From JAHBXC01 sp964350875 (GTDB lineage Bacteria > Planctomycetota > Phycisphaerae > Phycisphaerales > UBA1924), in the NCBI GenBank assembly GCA_964350875.1, contig CAYGLT010000032.1, forward strand, positions 1 to 27,366: a stretch of 27,366 nt of DNA, written 5' to 3'. Positions 6,596 through 15,614 of this stretch are shown here, in pieces (the first letter of the stretch is position 1; each line of letters begins with the position of its first letter). Made by a program: the position numbers and the translations under genes. Under the pieces are notes generated by a model. That model made no database searches. It was not told where the DNA came from and was given only the letters and a program-made list of their open reading frames with translations.

Positions 6596-6634
6596 TCGAA
6601 TGTCGCCCCGCGGCCTCTGCCGCTGGAGCGCCCC

Positions 6635-6642
6635 AGTATACG
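6635..6642. promoter_or_regulatory. shared -10 region of two divergent promoters (tRNA-Arg and AsmA-like gene)
   Basis: AGTATACG reads TATACT on the minus strand, a near-consensus -10 about 40 bases before the tRNA 5' end, and TATACG on the plus strand, 12 bases before the ATG at 6655. The 59-base gap between the two genes leaves no room for separate promoters. No clear -35 is seen on either strand. Confidence 0.45.
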
Positions 6643-6654
6643 ACACGCCGAACC

Positions 6655-9600
6655 ATGACCGATCGAACCCCCACATCTCCCGCCAGCCCGAAACGCAGAC
6701 GGCGCCTGCGCTGGCTCCTGGGGACGCTCGCGGTGCTGGCGATCCTCGTCATCGCCGCCGGTTTCACGCTGACACGCTCGCCCGTCATCATCCGGCTGGT
6801 CGAGCCCCGGCTCGAGGACGCCCTCGGGGCCGAGGTCCAGGTCCGCGCCGCGTCGTTCGACGGGCCACGCGCCGTCCTCCTCGAAGATGTCCGCGCGACG
6901 GCGCGCGGGATCGATGGCCCCGCGGGCGAAGTCCTGACGATTCAGCGCCTGCGCGCACGCATCGACTGGCTCGCGCTCCTCACGGGCGGCTTCGGCATCC
7001 GCGAGGTCACCTTCGAGCAACCCGGCTTGCGCCTCAGCCAGAGCCGCGCCGACTCGTCGCTCAACCTCGCGGCGCTCACGCCCCGCGCGCCGTCCGGCGG
7101 ACCTCTCCAACTCCCGCGCGTCCGCCTGCGCGGCGCCACCGTTGAGTTCGGCGAACACGAAGGCGCGAACTACGACCGCCTCGCGTCGATCGAAGTCGAT
7201 GGCGAACTCCGCCGCTCCCGCACAACCGCGGGCCGCTACGAGATTTCCCTCGTCGAGTCCCCGGAGAGCGCGGCCGCCCGCGCGCCGGCCAACCCCGTGC
7301 CCATCACGCTATCGGGAGAGTACGACCCGCTCGCCGTCGAAGGATCGCTCACGCTCACGAATGTCGACCTTGCGTCGTGGGGGCCGACCGCTGCGCCGAG
7401 CGATGTGCGCGATCTGTGGACACAACTCGCACTCGCGGGACAGGTCGAACGCACCGAGTTCATCTACAGCGACGCGCGCGGCATCGAGGCGAAGTTCACC
7501 TTCGATCATGTCGGGCTCGCGCTGCCCATCGCCGCAGACCCGCAGGCCGACGCCGAGACCAACCCCGGGCCGCGCGACCAACCCGCTCGTTACATGCGCC
7601 TTTCGGACGCATCGGGCGAAGCAACGCTCGGCGAGCACGGCGTGAGCGCCGAGATCACCGGGCTCATCGAGGACCTCCCGTACCGCGTCGTGGTCGAGAG
7701 CGAAACCCTCGCCCTCGACGCGCCGTTCGTCATGCGCTTCGAGACGACCGAGCCGTTCAGCGTCGCCGAACGCCCCCAACTTTTGCCCTTCGCGCCCACC
7801 CTTGTCCGCGACCGCTTCCGCTCGTTCTCCGGCCCGACGGCCATGCTCGAAGCGAGTGTGGTCGTGACGCGCGGCGAGCCGACTCCGGAAGGCCCCGCGC
7901 CCGTCCGCATCTCGGGCGAACTCTTCCTCACCGAAGGCGAAGCCGCTTACGCCAGTTTCCCCTACACCTTCCTCGACATGACCGGCCGCGTGCGGTTCGA
8001 CGACAAGGCCATCCACATCGATGAGATCACCGGACTCGCGCCGTCGGGCGCGACGCTCTACGCGACAGGCATCATCGCACCGCCCGATCACGGCGCCGAA
8101 GTCGCGATCGACATCCTCATCGACAATGTCCCGCTCGACGACGCGTTCAACGACGCGATGCCCGCGTCCCGCGCCGATCTGCTCGGGACGCTGTTCAACA
8201 AGGACGCCGAGCGCCGTCTGCGCGAACAGGGTTTGCTCACCGACGAGTTCTCGCTTGGCGGCGTCGGCACGCTCGACATCAATGTCCGCCGCCCGCTGGG
8301 CGACGACACAGAGTGGTATTGGGACGCCACGCTCGATCTGCCGCGCGCCGGCCTGCTCGTCGAGCAGTTCCCGTATCCGGCGATCGCCGAGAACGCCGTC
8401 GTCAAAGTGTGGGACGAACGCGCGGAGGTCATCATCCCGACGCTGCGCGGGCTCGCGGGCGGCGACGGCGAACTCAAGGCGTGGATCGCTCTCGAGCAGG
8501 GCGGCGAGTCCGTCTTCAGCCCCGTGCTTGAGGTCGTCGCACGCGACACGCCGATCGACGAGCGGTTGCTCACGGCGCTCCCCGAGACCGGAGACGGTGA
8601 CGGCGCCATGGCCGCGGCGAAGATCCTTCGCGAACTCGGCGTGCGGGGAACGGTGAACACCACCGCGCGCATCCACCCGCGCGACGGAGCTGAGGACATC
8701 GGCTTCGATGTCGCGATCGAATTTGCCGGGCTCACCGCCGCGCCGCGTTCTGCCGACGACCCGACGCCGCTCGTCACCGAACTTGCGGGCCAGATGGATG
8801 TGAGTGAAGACCGCGTCGCCATTCGCCGCATGGACGGCCTGTTGTCGGGCGGCGAGTTCGGACTGACCGGCGAACTCGGGATCAGCGAGGAGTCGGGCCG
8901 CCCCGCCGACCTCACCCTCCGCTCGACCGGGCTGCGCCTGGGCGATCCGTTCGAGCGTGTTCTCGCGCCGTTTGCGCCCGAAGGCGCCGCCACCATCCGG
9001 CGGGGCATCGAATCGGTCCACGCCACCGGCGCGGTCGATGCTTCCGTGCACATCACCCGCGCGCCCCAAGCGGAGTCGTTCGCCGCGACTGCTGAACTCC
9101 GCGCGTTCAAGGGGCTTTCGTTCGACGCGCTCGGCGCTCGCGCGACGCTCGAAGATTCGGACGGCGCCGTGACCATCGTCGCCGACGCCGAGGGCGAACG
9201 ATTCGCCCGCTTCGACGACTTCGCCGCGGATCTTCGTTTCGACGGCGCAGAACCGGCCCGCCTCACCATGCGCGGCGACTTCGATCTCCGTGCGCTCACC
9301 TCGCCTGATGCCGACACGGAACAGACGCAGCCCAGCGCGGGCCGATCCTTGCAGGCCGACGCCACCCTGGCGTGGCCCTCCGCCGTCACCGACGCCATCA
9401 TCCAGCGTGTCGCGCCGGAACGGTCCCAGCCCATCCGAGCGTTCCTCGAACGGTGGGGGGCGCAACTGGAGGCCGACCTCTCCGCTGTCATCGAGACTTC
9501 GCCGAGCGGCTTCGAGTTCGGTGAGGTCAGCGCCGTGCCCACCGCGATCACCTTCAACCGTGACGGCGTCGAGAACACCTTCGCTATCAGCGCCGGCCGC

Positions 9601-10836
9601 CTCGTCTACCGCGACGACCGCGTCGCCATCGATTCCCTCGCGCTCACGAACGAGAAAGTCTCCGCAACAATCAGCGGCGAAGCGATCACGGGCGCGAACC
9701 CGAGCATCGACCTCGCGGTCACCGGCGCGATCGAACCGTTCGATGCGCAGACGCGTGCGCTGCTCCCCGAAGGGCTGAGGCGGCTGCTCGATGATTCCGC
9801 CTTCAGCGCCGATCGCATCGACATCGACCGTGCGCAGATCGCCGTCTCGACCGAGACGCTGCTTGCCGCGTCCATGCGCTACAACGGGCTCGCGCTCGAT
9901 CTGGGCGGCGCATCCATCGCTGACACCGACGGCTCGCTTGAGATCCGCATCGACACCGCCGACCCGCGCCCGCTCGACGCGACGCTCTCCTTCGATCGCG
10001 CGCGTGTCCAGCGCATCAACCTCGAGCGCGGCACGGCGCGCGTCGTCGCCGTGGACGAGGGAGACACCCTTATCGTGCCTTCTTTCGAGGCCGACGCATA
10101 CGGCGGGCGCATCTTCGGCGTCGGACGCCTCGAACGCGCCGGCAGTCCGATCATGGCGTTCAACACGCAATCCTCGGGCGGGCCGCTCCGGTTCGAGGTC
10201 GAGGGCGCGCTCTCAGGCCTTTCCTTCGACGAACTCCGCGCTGACCTGCGCGTCACCGACAACACCGACGACAGCGAGCCCGCTCCGAACCGCGGCGGCG
10301 TCGTCGACGCCACGATCGCGGTCGCGGGCGTGGTCGGCCGACCGGTCGATCGGGTGGGGCAGGGCGCCGTGCGCGTCTGGGGCGGCGAGTTGCTCCGTCT
10401 CCCGCTCGCCGGTCCGCTCATCGAACTCAGCAACCTGCAATTGCCGACATCCGAAGAGATCGACTTCGCGCAGGCCAAGTTCTACATCGAGGGCGGCGTC
10501 GTCTCGTTCGAGCAACTCGGCGTCTCCAGCGAGTCCGTGAATCTCGACGGCGAAGGCACGCTCCTCTGGCCCTCCCTCGAACTCGACCTCAGCGTGACGA
10601 GCCGCGGCGTGCGTCGGGCGCCCATCCTCAGCGATGTCATCGAGGCGTTCCGCAACGAACTCCTCGTCACCCGCGTCACCGGCCCCCTCGCGCAGCCCCA
10701 GTTCACTGTGCAGACTCTGCCTTCCACCCAGCGATTCCTCGACAGCATCTTCGGGTCGCGCAATGATCGACCCGAACCCGCCCGGCCCGCCGCCCGACCG
10801 ATCGGCGACGCCGCCTCCCAGCCCGACGATCGCTGA
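6655..10836 (+). CDS. large AsmA-like inner-membrane-anchored protein
   Basis: A 1393-residue protein with a basic N terminus (KRRRRLRW), a single membrane helix (about 20-39) and a very long extracytoplasmic part rich in alternating beta strands. The segment after the helix (SPVIIRLVEPRLEDALGAEV, then FDGPRAVLLEDVRA) is typical of AsmA-family N termini. The last 200 residues (GQGAVRVWGGELLRLPLAGP, AQAKFYIEGGVVSFEQLGV, LLWPSLELDLSV, VTGPLAQPQFTV) match the AsmA-like C-terminal domain. Known: AsmA, TamB and YhdP proteins are bridge-like and are thought to move phospholipid between the membranes of Gram-negative cells. Inferred: a similar envelope role here, in line with the KDO genes. The ATG at 6655 has a -10-like box just upstream. 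No cysteine-rich or enzymatic motif is seen. Confidence 0.82.
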   Translation: MTDRTPTSPASPKRRRRLRWLLGTLAVLAILVIAAGFTLTRSPVIIRLVEPRLEDALGAEVQVRAASFDGPRAVLLEDVRATARGIDGPAGEVLTIQRLRARIDWLALLTGGFGIREVTFEQPGLRLSQSRADSSLNLAALTPRAPSGGPLQLPRVRLRGATVEFGEHEGANYDRLASIEVDGELRRSRTTAGRYEISLVESPESAAARAPANPVPITLSGEYDPLAVEGSLTLTNVDLASWGPTAAPSDVRDLWTQLALAGQVERTEFIYSDARGIEAKFTFDHVGLALPIAADPQADAETNPGPRDQPARYMRLSDASGEATLGEHGVSAEITGLIEDLPYRVVVESETLALDAPFVMRFETTEPFSVAERPQLLPFAPTLVRDRFRSFSGPTAMLEASVVVTRGEPTPEGPAPVRISGELFLTEGEAAYASFPYTFLDMTGRVRFDDKAIHIDEITGLAPSGATLYATGIIAPPDHGAEVAIDILIDNVPLDDAFNDAMPASRADLLGTLFNKDAERRLREQGLLTDEFSLGGVGTLDINVRRPLGDDTEWYWDATLDLPRAGLLVEQFPYPAIAENAVVKVWDERAEVIIPTLRGLAGGDGELKAWIALEQGGESVFSPVLEVVARDTPIDERLLTALPETGDGDGAMAAAKILRELGVRGTVNTTARIHPRDGAEDIGFDVAIEFAGLTAAPRSADDPTPLVTELAGQMDVSEDRVAIRRMDGLLSGGEFGLTGELGISEESGRPADLTLRSTGLRLGDPFERVLAPFAPEGAATIRRGIESVHATGAVDASVHITRAPQAESFAATAELRAFKGLSFDALGARATLEDSDGAVTIVADAEGERFARFDDFAADLRFDGAEPARLTMRGDFDLRALTSPDADTEQTQPSAGRSLQADATLAWPSAVTDAIIQRVAPERSQPIRAFLERWGAQLEADLSAVIETSPSGFEFGEVSAVPTAITFNRDGVENTFAISAGRLVYRDDRVAIDSLALTNEKVSATISGEAITGANPSIDLAVTGAIEPFDAQTRALLPEGLRRLLDDSAFSADRIDIDRAQIAVSTETLLAASMRYNGLALDLGGASIADTDGSLEIRIDTADPRPLDATLSFDRARVQRINLERGTARVVAVDEGDTLIVPSFEADAYGGRIFGVGRLERAGSPIMAFNTQSSGGPLRFEVEGALSGLSFDELRADLRVTDNTDDSEPAPNRGGVVDATIAVAGVVGRPVDRVGQGAVRVWGGELLRLPLAGPLIELSNLQLPTSEEIDFAQAKFYIEGGVVSFEQLGVSSESVNLDGEGTLLWPSLELDLSVTSRGVRRAPILSDVIEAFRNELLVTRVTGPLAQPQFTVQTLPSTQRFLDSIFGSRNDRPEPARPAARPIGDAASQPDDR

Positions 10837-10870
10837 CACGAACCGAAACTCCTACGCGAGCCCCACACCC

Positions 10871-11977
10871 ATGGCCGAAGACCACGGCAAGAGCACCGGA
10901 CCCGAACCCGTCGTCGAACCCACCCCGGCGGTGCAGACCGGCGGATTCCCCACCGACGAGATGCTCGGCCGCATCGACTCGCTGATCAGCGACGCCGGCG
11001 AGGACCCCTCGAGTTTCGACGGTCGCCTGCTCCGCGATCTCATGGGCACTTCGCTCAAACTCATCCGCGACGAGCGCGAGACGGGCGAACTCAAACTCAT
11101 CACCGCCGCCGTCAAGGAGATCCGCCACGCGTACCGCGTGTTCGCGCGCTACCAGGACGCGCTGAAGATCAGCATTTTCGGCTCCGCGCGCACGCCGCCC
11201 TCGCACCCGGACTACATCGCCGCGGTCGAGTTCTCGAAGATGATGGCCGCGCGCAACTGGTTGTGCATCACAGGCGCGGGCGACGGCATCATGAAGGCCG
11301 GGCACGAAGGACCGGGCCGCGAGGCGTCGTTCGGCCTCTCCATCCGCCTGCCCTTCGAGACCACCGCCAACTCGATCATCACGGGCGACGAGAAACTCAT
11401 CAACTTCCGCTACTTCTTCACCCGCAAACTGATGTTCGTGAGCCAGGCCGACGCCATCGCCTGCTTCCCGGGCGGCTTCGGCACGCAGGACGAAGCGTTC
11501 GAGATCCTCACGCTCATCCAGACGGGCAAGAGCGAGATGAAGCCCGTCGTCATGGTCGAAGGCGAGCACGGCGACTACTGGCGCCACTGGGAGAACTACA
11601 TCCGCCGTTCGCTGCTCGACAAGGGCTTCATCAGCCCCGAAGACCGCAACCTCTACTATGTCGCCGAGGACCCCGCCGACGCGGTGAACCATGTCTGCCG
11701 CTTCTACCGCAACTACCACTCCTCGCGCTATCTCCGTGACGACTACATCATCCGCCTCCGGGCCCCGCTCCGCGAGGAGGATGTCGAGGTCCTGAACAAC
11801 GAGTTCGCCGTGCTCGTCAAGTCGGGCCGGATCGTCCAGCGCGACGCCCTCCCCGAGGAGAACGGCGAGCACCCGGACCTCCCCCGCATTGTGTTCACCC
11901 ATACCCGCCACCAGTTCGGCCTCCTCCGGACCCTCATCGACCGCATCAACTCCTTCGACACCGTGGCCCGGGCCTGA
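10871..11977 (+). CDS. LOG-family (lysine-decarboxylase-like, Rossmann-fold) protein
   Basis: 368 residues. Residues about 1-95 are helical and of unclear role; the rest is a LOG Rossmann domain: ISIFGSARTPPSHPDY, WLCITGAGDGIMKAGHEG, LPFETTANSIITGDE and the signature PGGFGTQDE (200-208). Known: LOG proteins hydrolyse nucleoside 5'-monophosphates to base and ribose 5-phosphate, or activate cytokinins in plants; PpnN of E. coli is a longer version. Substrate here is unknown. After the domain comes a C-terminal extension (HVCRFYRNYHSSRYLRDD onward, about 90 residues). The ATG at 10871 is preferred; an ATG at 10763 would add 36 proline-rich residues and overlap the upstream gene. The gap after the AsmA-like gene is 34 bases, so the two may share a transcript. 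Confidence 0.82.
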   Translation: MAEDHGKSTGPEPVVEPTPAVQTGGFPTDEMLGRIDSLISDAGEDPSSFDGRLLRDLMGTSLKLIRDERETGELKLITAAVKEIRHAYRVFARYQDALKISIFGSARTPPSHPDYIAAVEFSKMMAARNWLCITGAGDGIMKAGHEGPGREASFGLSIRLPFETTANSIITGDEKLINFRYFFTRKLMFVSQADAIACFPGGFGTQDEAFEILTLIQTGKSEMKPVVMVEGEHGDYWRHWENYIRRSLLDKGFISPEDRNLYYVAEDPADAVNHVCRFYRNYHSSRYLRDDYIIRLRAPLREEDVEVLNNEFAVLVKSGRIVQRDALPEENGEHPDLPRIVFTHTRHQFGLLRTLIDRINSFDTVARA

Positions 11978-12055
11978 GCGGCCGGCTCCGTCCGGGGCAG
12001 AACCCGCCTCCAGGCAACCGGTTTGGCCCGACTTCCGTATCGGGTCGCGTTCCGG

Positions 12056-12061
12056 TACATT
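12056..12061 (+). promoter_or_regulatory. -10-like box of the 12073 lipoprotein gene
   Basis: TACATT lies 11 bases before the ATG at 12073, in a 95-base gap after the LOG gene. The short leader has no Shine-Dalgarno sequence. Confidence 0.35.
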
Positions 12062-12072
12062 CCTCAACCTCG

Positions 12073-13101
12073 ATGAACCTCCGTGCCGCCGCAGCCCGAT
12101 CGCTCGCCGCCGTCGCCCTCGCGACCGCGCTGTTCGGCTGCGCCAAGGACAAGCCCGCCGAGACCCTCGCCCTCGCGCCCGACCCGGCGCAGCAGAGCGA
12201 TGTCCTCACCCCCGTCGTCCGCGGCGGCGCCAACGGGCTCGAGGTGCTCTGGTTCGTCTGTCGCGATGAGCAGGAATCCCTCGCTCGCGCCCTCGCGCCG
12301 TACCTCTACCAGCCCGTCGACCTTCCCCCCGAAACCGCCGAGTCGCTGACACGCAACGGCGTGCGCATCGTCCGCGTTCCGCTCGCCGACTTCTCCGCGG
12401 TCCGCTCCTCGCTCCGCCCCGTCGGGCCGACCGAGCGCGCCTGGCTCGGATGGTCGCTCCACTGGTCCGAGGCGTTCCGCGCCCGTTCGATCGCCGCACG
12501 CTCCACCGTCCTCTTCGACGGCGAGCCCGTGACCCTCGGCTCGTACGGCTCACGCTTCATCGCCCGTGCGTGGGGATCGCCCACCGTTGACGGCGAACGA
12601 GTCCGCGTTGAACTCGCGACACAGTTGCTCGGCTCCGAGCCGCTCATCACCCCGTTCGACCCGCTCCAGCAGGTCTCGAACCCGCTCGATATTTCGGGCT
12701 ACGAACTCCGCCGGGGAGAAGTCCTCGACGAACTCGCGTTCGAGGCCCAACTCGAACCGGGATTCGCGTACTTCCTCGCGCCCGCGTCGCCCGACGAAGA
12801 CTGGGAAGCGATCGCCGAGGGCAACTCCATCGCGGATGAAGACGCGCCCCAGCCGCCCGCTCCCGGGTTCGAGTTCGCCGAAGCCCCGCGCGACACTTCC
12901 GATCTTTCGCGCGTGTTCGGGCCGCCCGCGCCGCCGCCGCTCACCATCGGCCAGGCGATCCTCACCTCGTGGGACCCGTTCGAGACCCGCGACGAGGCGC
13001 TCGACCGCAAGCCGATGCTCAAGGCGATCGTCGCGCTCGTCCCGCGTTGCGAAGCGCCCGCCAGGCTGCTCCCGCCCGTGGCGCCCGTCGCCGCCCGCTG
13101 A
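12073..13101 (+). CDS. lipoprotein of unknown function
   Basis: 342 residues with a clear lipoprotein signal: MNLRAAAARSLAAVALATAL then FGC, with the lipidated Cys at 23. The mature protein has two mixed alpha/beta regions (WFVCRDEQESLARALAPYLY; VRVELATQLLGSEPLITPFD), then an acidic, proline-rich linker (about 245-275) and a closing GQAILTSWDPFETRDEA. I do not recognise a family or catalytic residues. It is convergent with kdsB, 12 bases between the stops. A role in the envelope is likely from the lipid anchor alone. Confidence 0.72.
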   Translation: MNLRAAAARSLAAVALATALFGCAKDKPAETLALAPDPAQQSDVLTPVVRGGANGLEVLWFVCRDEQESLARALAPYLYQPVDLPPETAESLTRNGVRIVRVPLADFSAVRSSLRPVGPTERAWLGWSLHWSEAFRARSIAARSTVLFDGEPVTLGSYGSRFIARAWGSPTVDGERVRVELATQLLGSEPLITPFDPLQQVSNPLDISGYELRRGEVLDELAFEAQLEPGFAYFLAPASPDEDWEAIAEGNSIADEDAPQPPAPGFEFAEAPRDTSDLSRVFGPPAPPPLTIGQAILTSWDPFETRDEALDRKPMLKAIVALVPRCEAPARLLPPVAPVAAR

Positions 13102-13113
13102 GACTCAGTCGGT

Positions 13114-13872
13114 TCAGCCGCCGCGCTGCTTCCAGCGACGCACAAACGCCTCATACTGCGCACGCGTGTCGATCCCGCCGCGGCTGCGCGTCTCGCACAC
13201 CGCCATCGCGATCCGCTTGCCGTGCTCGAGCACGCGGAGTTGCTCGAGTTTCTCCGCGTTCTCCAGCGGCGTCGGCGCCCACGAGAGGTACTCGTTCAGG
13301 AACGGGCGGCGGTAGCAGTACAGTCCGATGTGGCGCAGCGGCCGCGCGTCAGCGCCGGCGTCGCCGTCACGATCGAACGGGATCACCGAACGCGAGAAGT
13401 ACAGCGCCGCGCCGTCGCGCGCGCACACCACCTTGACGGCCGCGGGGTCCTTGATGTCCTCGTCGCTCCCGAACGGCGAGGCAGGGGTGCTGATGACGCA
13501 GGACTTGTCGCGCAGCATCGCGTCCACCGCCGCGTCGAGCACATGGGGCTCGAGTTCCGGCTCGTCGCCCTGCACATTCACGACGATGTCGTCGGCGCCC
13601 GCGCCGAGTTTGTCCGCCGCTTCACCCACGCGCGCCGTCCCGTTCGTGTGGTCCGCGGAGGTCATCACCGCTTCGGCGCCGAACGCGCGGCAGGCGTCGG
13701 CGACCTGCTCGCTGTCGGTCGCGACGACGACCCGGCTTGCGGACTTCGCCGCCGCCGCGTTGTCGTACACATGCTGGACGAGCGTCTTGCCCGTTTCCGC
13801 GAGCAAGACCTTGTTGGGCAGCCGCGTGCTCCCGAGCCGCGCGGGGATGACGACGATGATGTTGGGTTTCAT
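13114..13872 (-). CDS. kdsB: 3-deoxy-manno-octulosonate cytidylyltransferase (CMP-KDO synthetase)
   Basis: Activates KDO with CTP to CMP-KDO, the donor for the lipid A-KDO transferase. Seen in 252 residues: the nucleotide-binding PARLGSTRLPNK (10-21), GKTLVQHVY, VVATDS, MTSADHTNGTAR, and the metal-binding NVQGDEP (99-105), followed by HIGLYCYRRPFL and ENAEKLEQLRVLEHG. The order and length (about 250) match KdsB. It sits 72 bases after the TPR gene on the same strand and may be co-transcribed with it. Together with KdsC it indicates that the cell makes KDO-containing LPS. Confidence 0.95.
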   Translation of the reverse strand: MKPNIIVVIPARLGSTRLPNKVLLAETGKTLVQHVYDNAAAAKSASRVVVATDSEQVADACRAFGAEAVMTSADHTNGTARVGEAADKLGAGADDIVVNVQGDEPELEPHVLDAAVDAMLRDKSCVISTPASPFGSDEDIKDPAAVKVVCARDGAALYFSRSVIPFDRDGDAGADARPLRHIGLYCYRRPFLNEYLSWAPTPLENAEKLEQLRVLEHGKRIAMAVCETRSRGGIDTRAQYEAFVRRWKQRGG

Positions 13873-13944
13873 GGTGTGGTCCGGCCCGCGCGCACTGGCG
13901 GCGGGATCGCGAAGCGAGGCGGTGGTGGGGGAGAGGCGTGCGCC

Positions 13945-15441
13945 TTACCCGTTCTTCAGTTCCTTGATCAGTTGCTGCATGCGATCGCGACGGGCGCGGA
14001 TGTCGCGGTACGAGATCTGCTGCATCGCGATGCCCGAGCCGATCTTGTACGCCTCCTCGGCGGCCGCGAGATCCCGCGCGTCCTCGGCCTGCTGCGCCAG
14101 CGCGTCCATCAGACCGTAGCGAATCTCAAGCCCGAGTTCGTCCCCGTCCATGTCGAGCCCGTCGAGGGCGCGCTTGAAGGTGTCGGCCGCCTCCTCGTTC
14201 CAGCCCATGCGCCGGAACGACTGGCCGAGGTAATTCAGAACGCGCGTGCGATGCTTCGCGTCGTGCTGCGCCTCCTGGAAGAGCGCGATCGCTTCCTCGT
14301 CGTTGCCGAGCCGGAAGTGACGCACGCCGAGTTCGTACTTGAGACCGAGGTCCGTCGGATAGTTCTGCGCGCGGAGTTTGAACTCTTCCAGTTCCATCTC
14401 GGTGAACTTGCGCTGGGCGTCGGGGAACTTCTTCGCCGCGTCCGATTCGGGATCGGCCTGGGCCGCGTCGCGCAGTTTCGCGAGTTGACGGCGAGCGAAC
14501 TTCATCCGCAGTTCGCCGGCCTGCTGGCGGAAGCGAAACTCGTCGGTTTTCTTGTACGCGTCCATGAGGACCTCGTACGAAACCTTGACATCCTCGGGCT
14601 TGCCGCGCTCCTGCAGGATGCGCGCGTACTTGCCGATCGCGTTGCGGTCGTCCGGCCGGCGCTCGTAGTCCGCTTTCGCATCGTTGACGAGGCGGTCGAT
14701 CGTCTCTTCGCTCTTGACGATGCTCGATTCTTCTTCGAGTTTGCGCTGCTCGTCCGCGCCGCGGATGTTCGCGCGGAACCCGCCCGCCTGCCCCGTCTGC
14801 CCGTAGCCGCCGCTGTTCATCGTCGCCTGAGCGGCGATGTTGCGCATCTCCTGCTCGAGCCCGGTGTCCGTCGGGTCGGCCGCCAGCGCCGCTTCGCCCG
14901 CCTTGACGGCCAGATCGAACGCGCCGAGTTTCACCAGCGAGTCCTTCAGTTTGACGAGGACATCCTTCTTCCTGCTCCCGAGCAGGAGGGGCAGGCTTTT
15001 CTCCGCGATCCAGTACCCCTGCTCCGAGAGTTCGAGTTTCTTGGCCGATTCGAGCACACGAAGGACCCGGCTCGCGTCCTCGGGGCGCGTTCCCCAGTTG
15101 AGCAGGTCCCCCAGGTAACTCTCCAGCGCGCCCTTGCCCCCGAAGTTGCTCGCCTGTTCTTTCGTCGGCTTGTCGCGCCCCTCAAGACTCGCGAACGAGC
15201 GGACCGACTCGAAGAACCGCTCAAGCCCGAACATGCTCGACGGGTCCTGACGGATGCCCTGGAGCCAGAGCACCGTCGAGTACGCGTAGTTCGTCGTGTC
15301 GTGCACAGCCTGCGCGTGATCGAAGAACTTCTTGGCCTTCACCGGGTCAGACTGGTACGGATCGTTCGACGCAACCTTCGCGCCGGCCGAGTCGCCGCCT
15401 TCGCCGTTCGCCGCGCCTTTCTTTTTTCCGAACAACGCCAA
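13945..15441 (-). CDS. tetratricopeptide-repeat protein
   Basis: 498 residues with no signal or membrane segment, so probably cytoplasmic. It starts MALFGKKKG; glycine-rich and charged linker at about 200-240. Several TPR-like helix pairs are visible: KAKKFFDHAQAVHDTTNYAY, LGAFDLAVKAGEAALAADPT, LKYELGVRHFRLGNDEEAI and LNYLGQSFRRMGWNEEAADT. Known: TPRs bind protein partners; the partner is unknown. The TTG start at 15441 is preceded by GGAG about 11 bases upstream, which supports it, and no ATG is near. It may form an operon with kdsB. Confidence 0.8.
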   Translation of the reverse strand: MALFGKKKGAANGEGGDSAGAKVASNDPYQSDPVKAKKFFDHAQAVHDTTNYAYSTVLWLQGIRQDPSSMFGLERFFESVRSFASLEGRDKPTKEQASNFGGKGALESYLGDLLNWGTRPEDASRVLRVLESAKKLELSEQGYWIAEKSLPLLLGSRKKDVLVKLKDSLVKLGAFDLAVKAGEAALAADPTDTGLEQEMRNIAAQATMNSGGYGQTGQAGGFRANIRGADEQRKLEEESSIVKSEETIDRLVNDAKADYERRPDDRNAIGKYARILQERGKPEDVKVSYEVLMDAYKKTDEFRFRQQAGELRMKFARRQLAKLRDAAQADPESDAAKKFPDAQRKFTEMELEEFKLRAQNYPTDLGLKYELGVRHFRLGNDEEAIALFQEAQHDAKHRTRVLNYLGQSFRRMGWNEEAADTFKRALDGLDMDGDELGLEIRYGLMDALAQQAEDARDLAAAEEAYKIGSGIAMQQISYRDIRARRDRMQQLIKELKNG

Positions 15442-15601
15442 GCGTTCACACTCCGTGTCTGTTCGCGATCACTGTCCGCGACCGTGTATCCGTGAGCCGC
15501 GGCCCGCCGGTTGCGTGTCAATACCCATGCTAGAGACTCGCTCGGAGAGCGGCAACGAGGCCCGCATCCCGATACGGGTCGCTCACGACCTCCCGTCGCC
15601 G

Positions 15602-15607
15602 TACAAT
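15602..15607 (+). promoter_or_regulatory. -10-like box of def-fmt
   Basis: TACAAT, the best -10 match in the window, lies seven bases before the def ATG at 15615. Transcription would begin at or next to the start codon. No Shine-Dalgarno sequence intervenes and the -35 is not clear. The 173-base gap (15442-15614) shared with the divergent TPR gene holds no other recognisable element. Confidence 0.5.
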
Positions 15608-15614
15608 ACGGCAG

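Noticed and set aside
5933..6658. Plus-strand frames of about 200-285 residues over 5.7-6.66 kb
   Set aside because: They cover the tRNA exons and the intron on the opposite strand and have no domain; they are GC-driven frames over RNA genes.
7309..10170. A 953-residue open frame antisense to the AsmA-like gene
   Set aside because: High GC gives long chance frames on the opposite strand. The translation is rich in Arg, Asp and Glu with no recognisable domain, while the plus strand has a clear family match.
12034..15580. Similar CCGTATCGGG and CCCGATACGGG sequences before the 12073 lipoprotein and def genes as a shared operator
   Set aside because: The two copies lie at different distances from the -10 boxes (about 20 and 30 bases) and differ in orientation; two short GC-rich matches are not enough.
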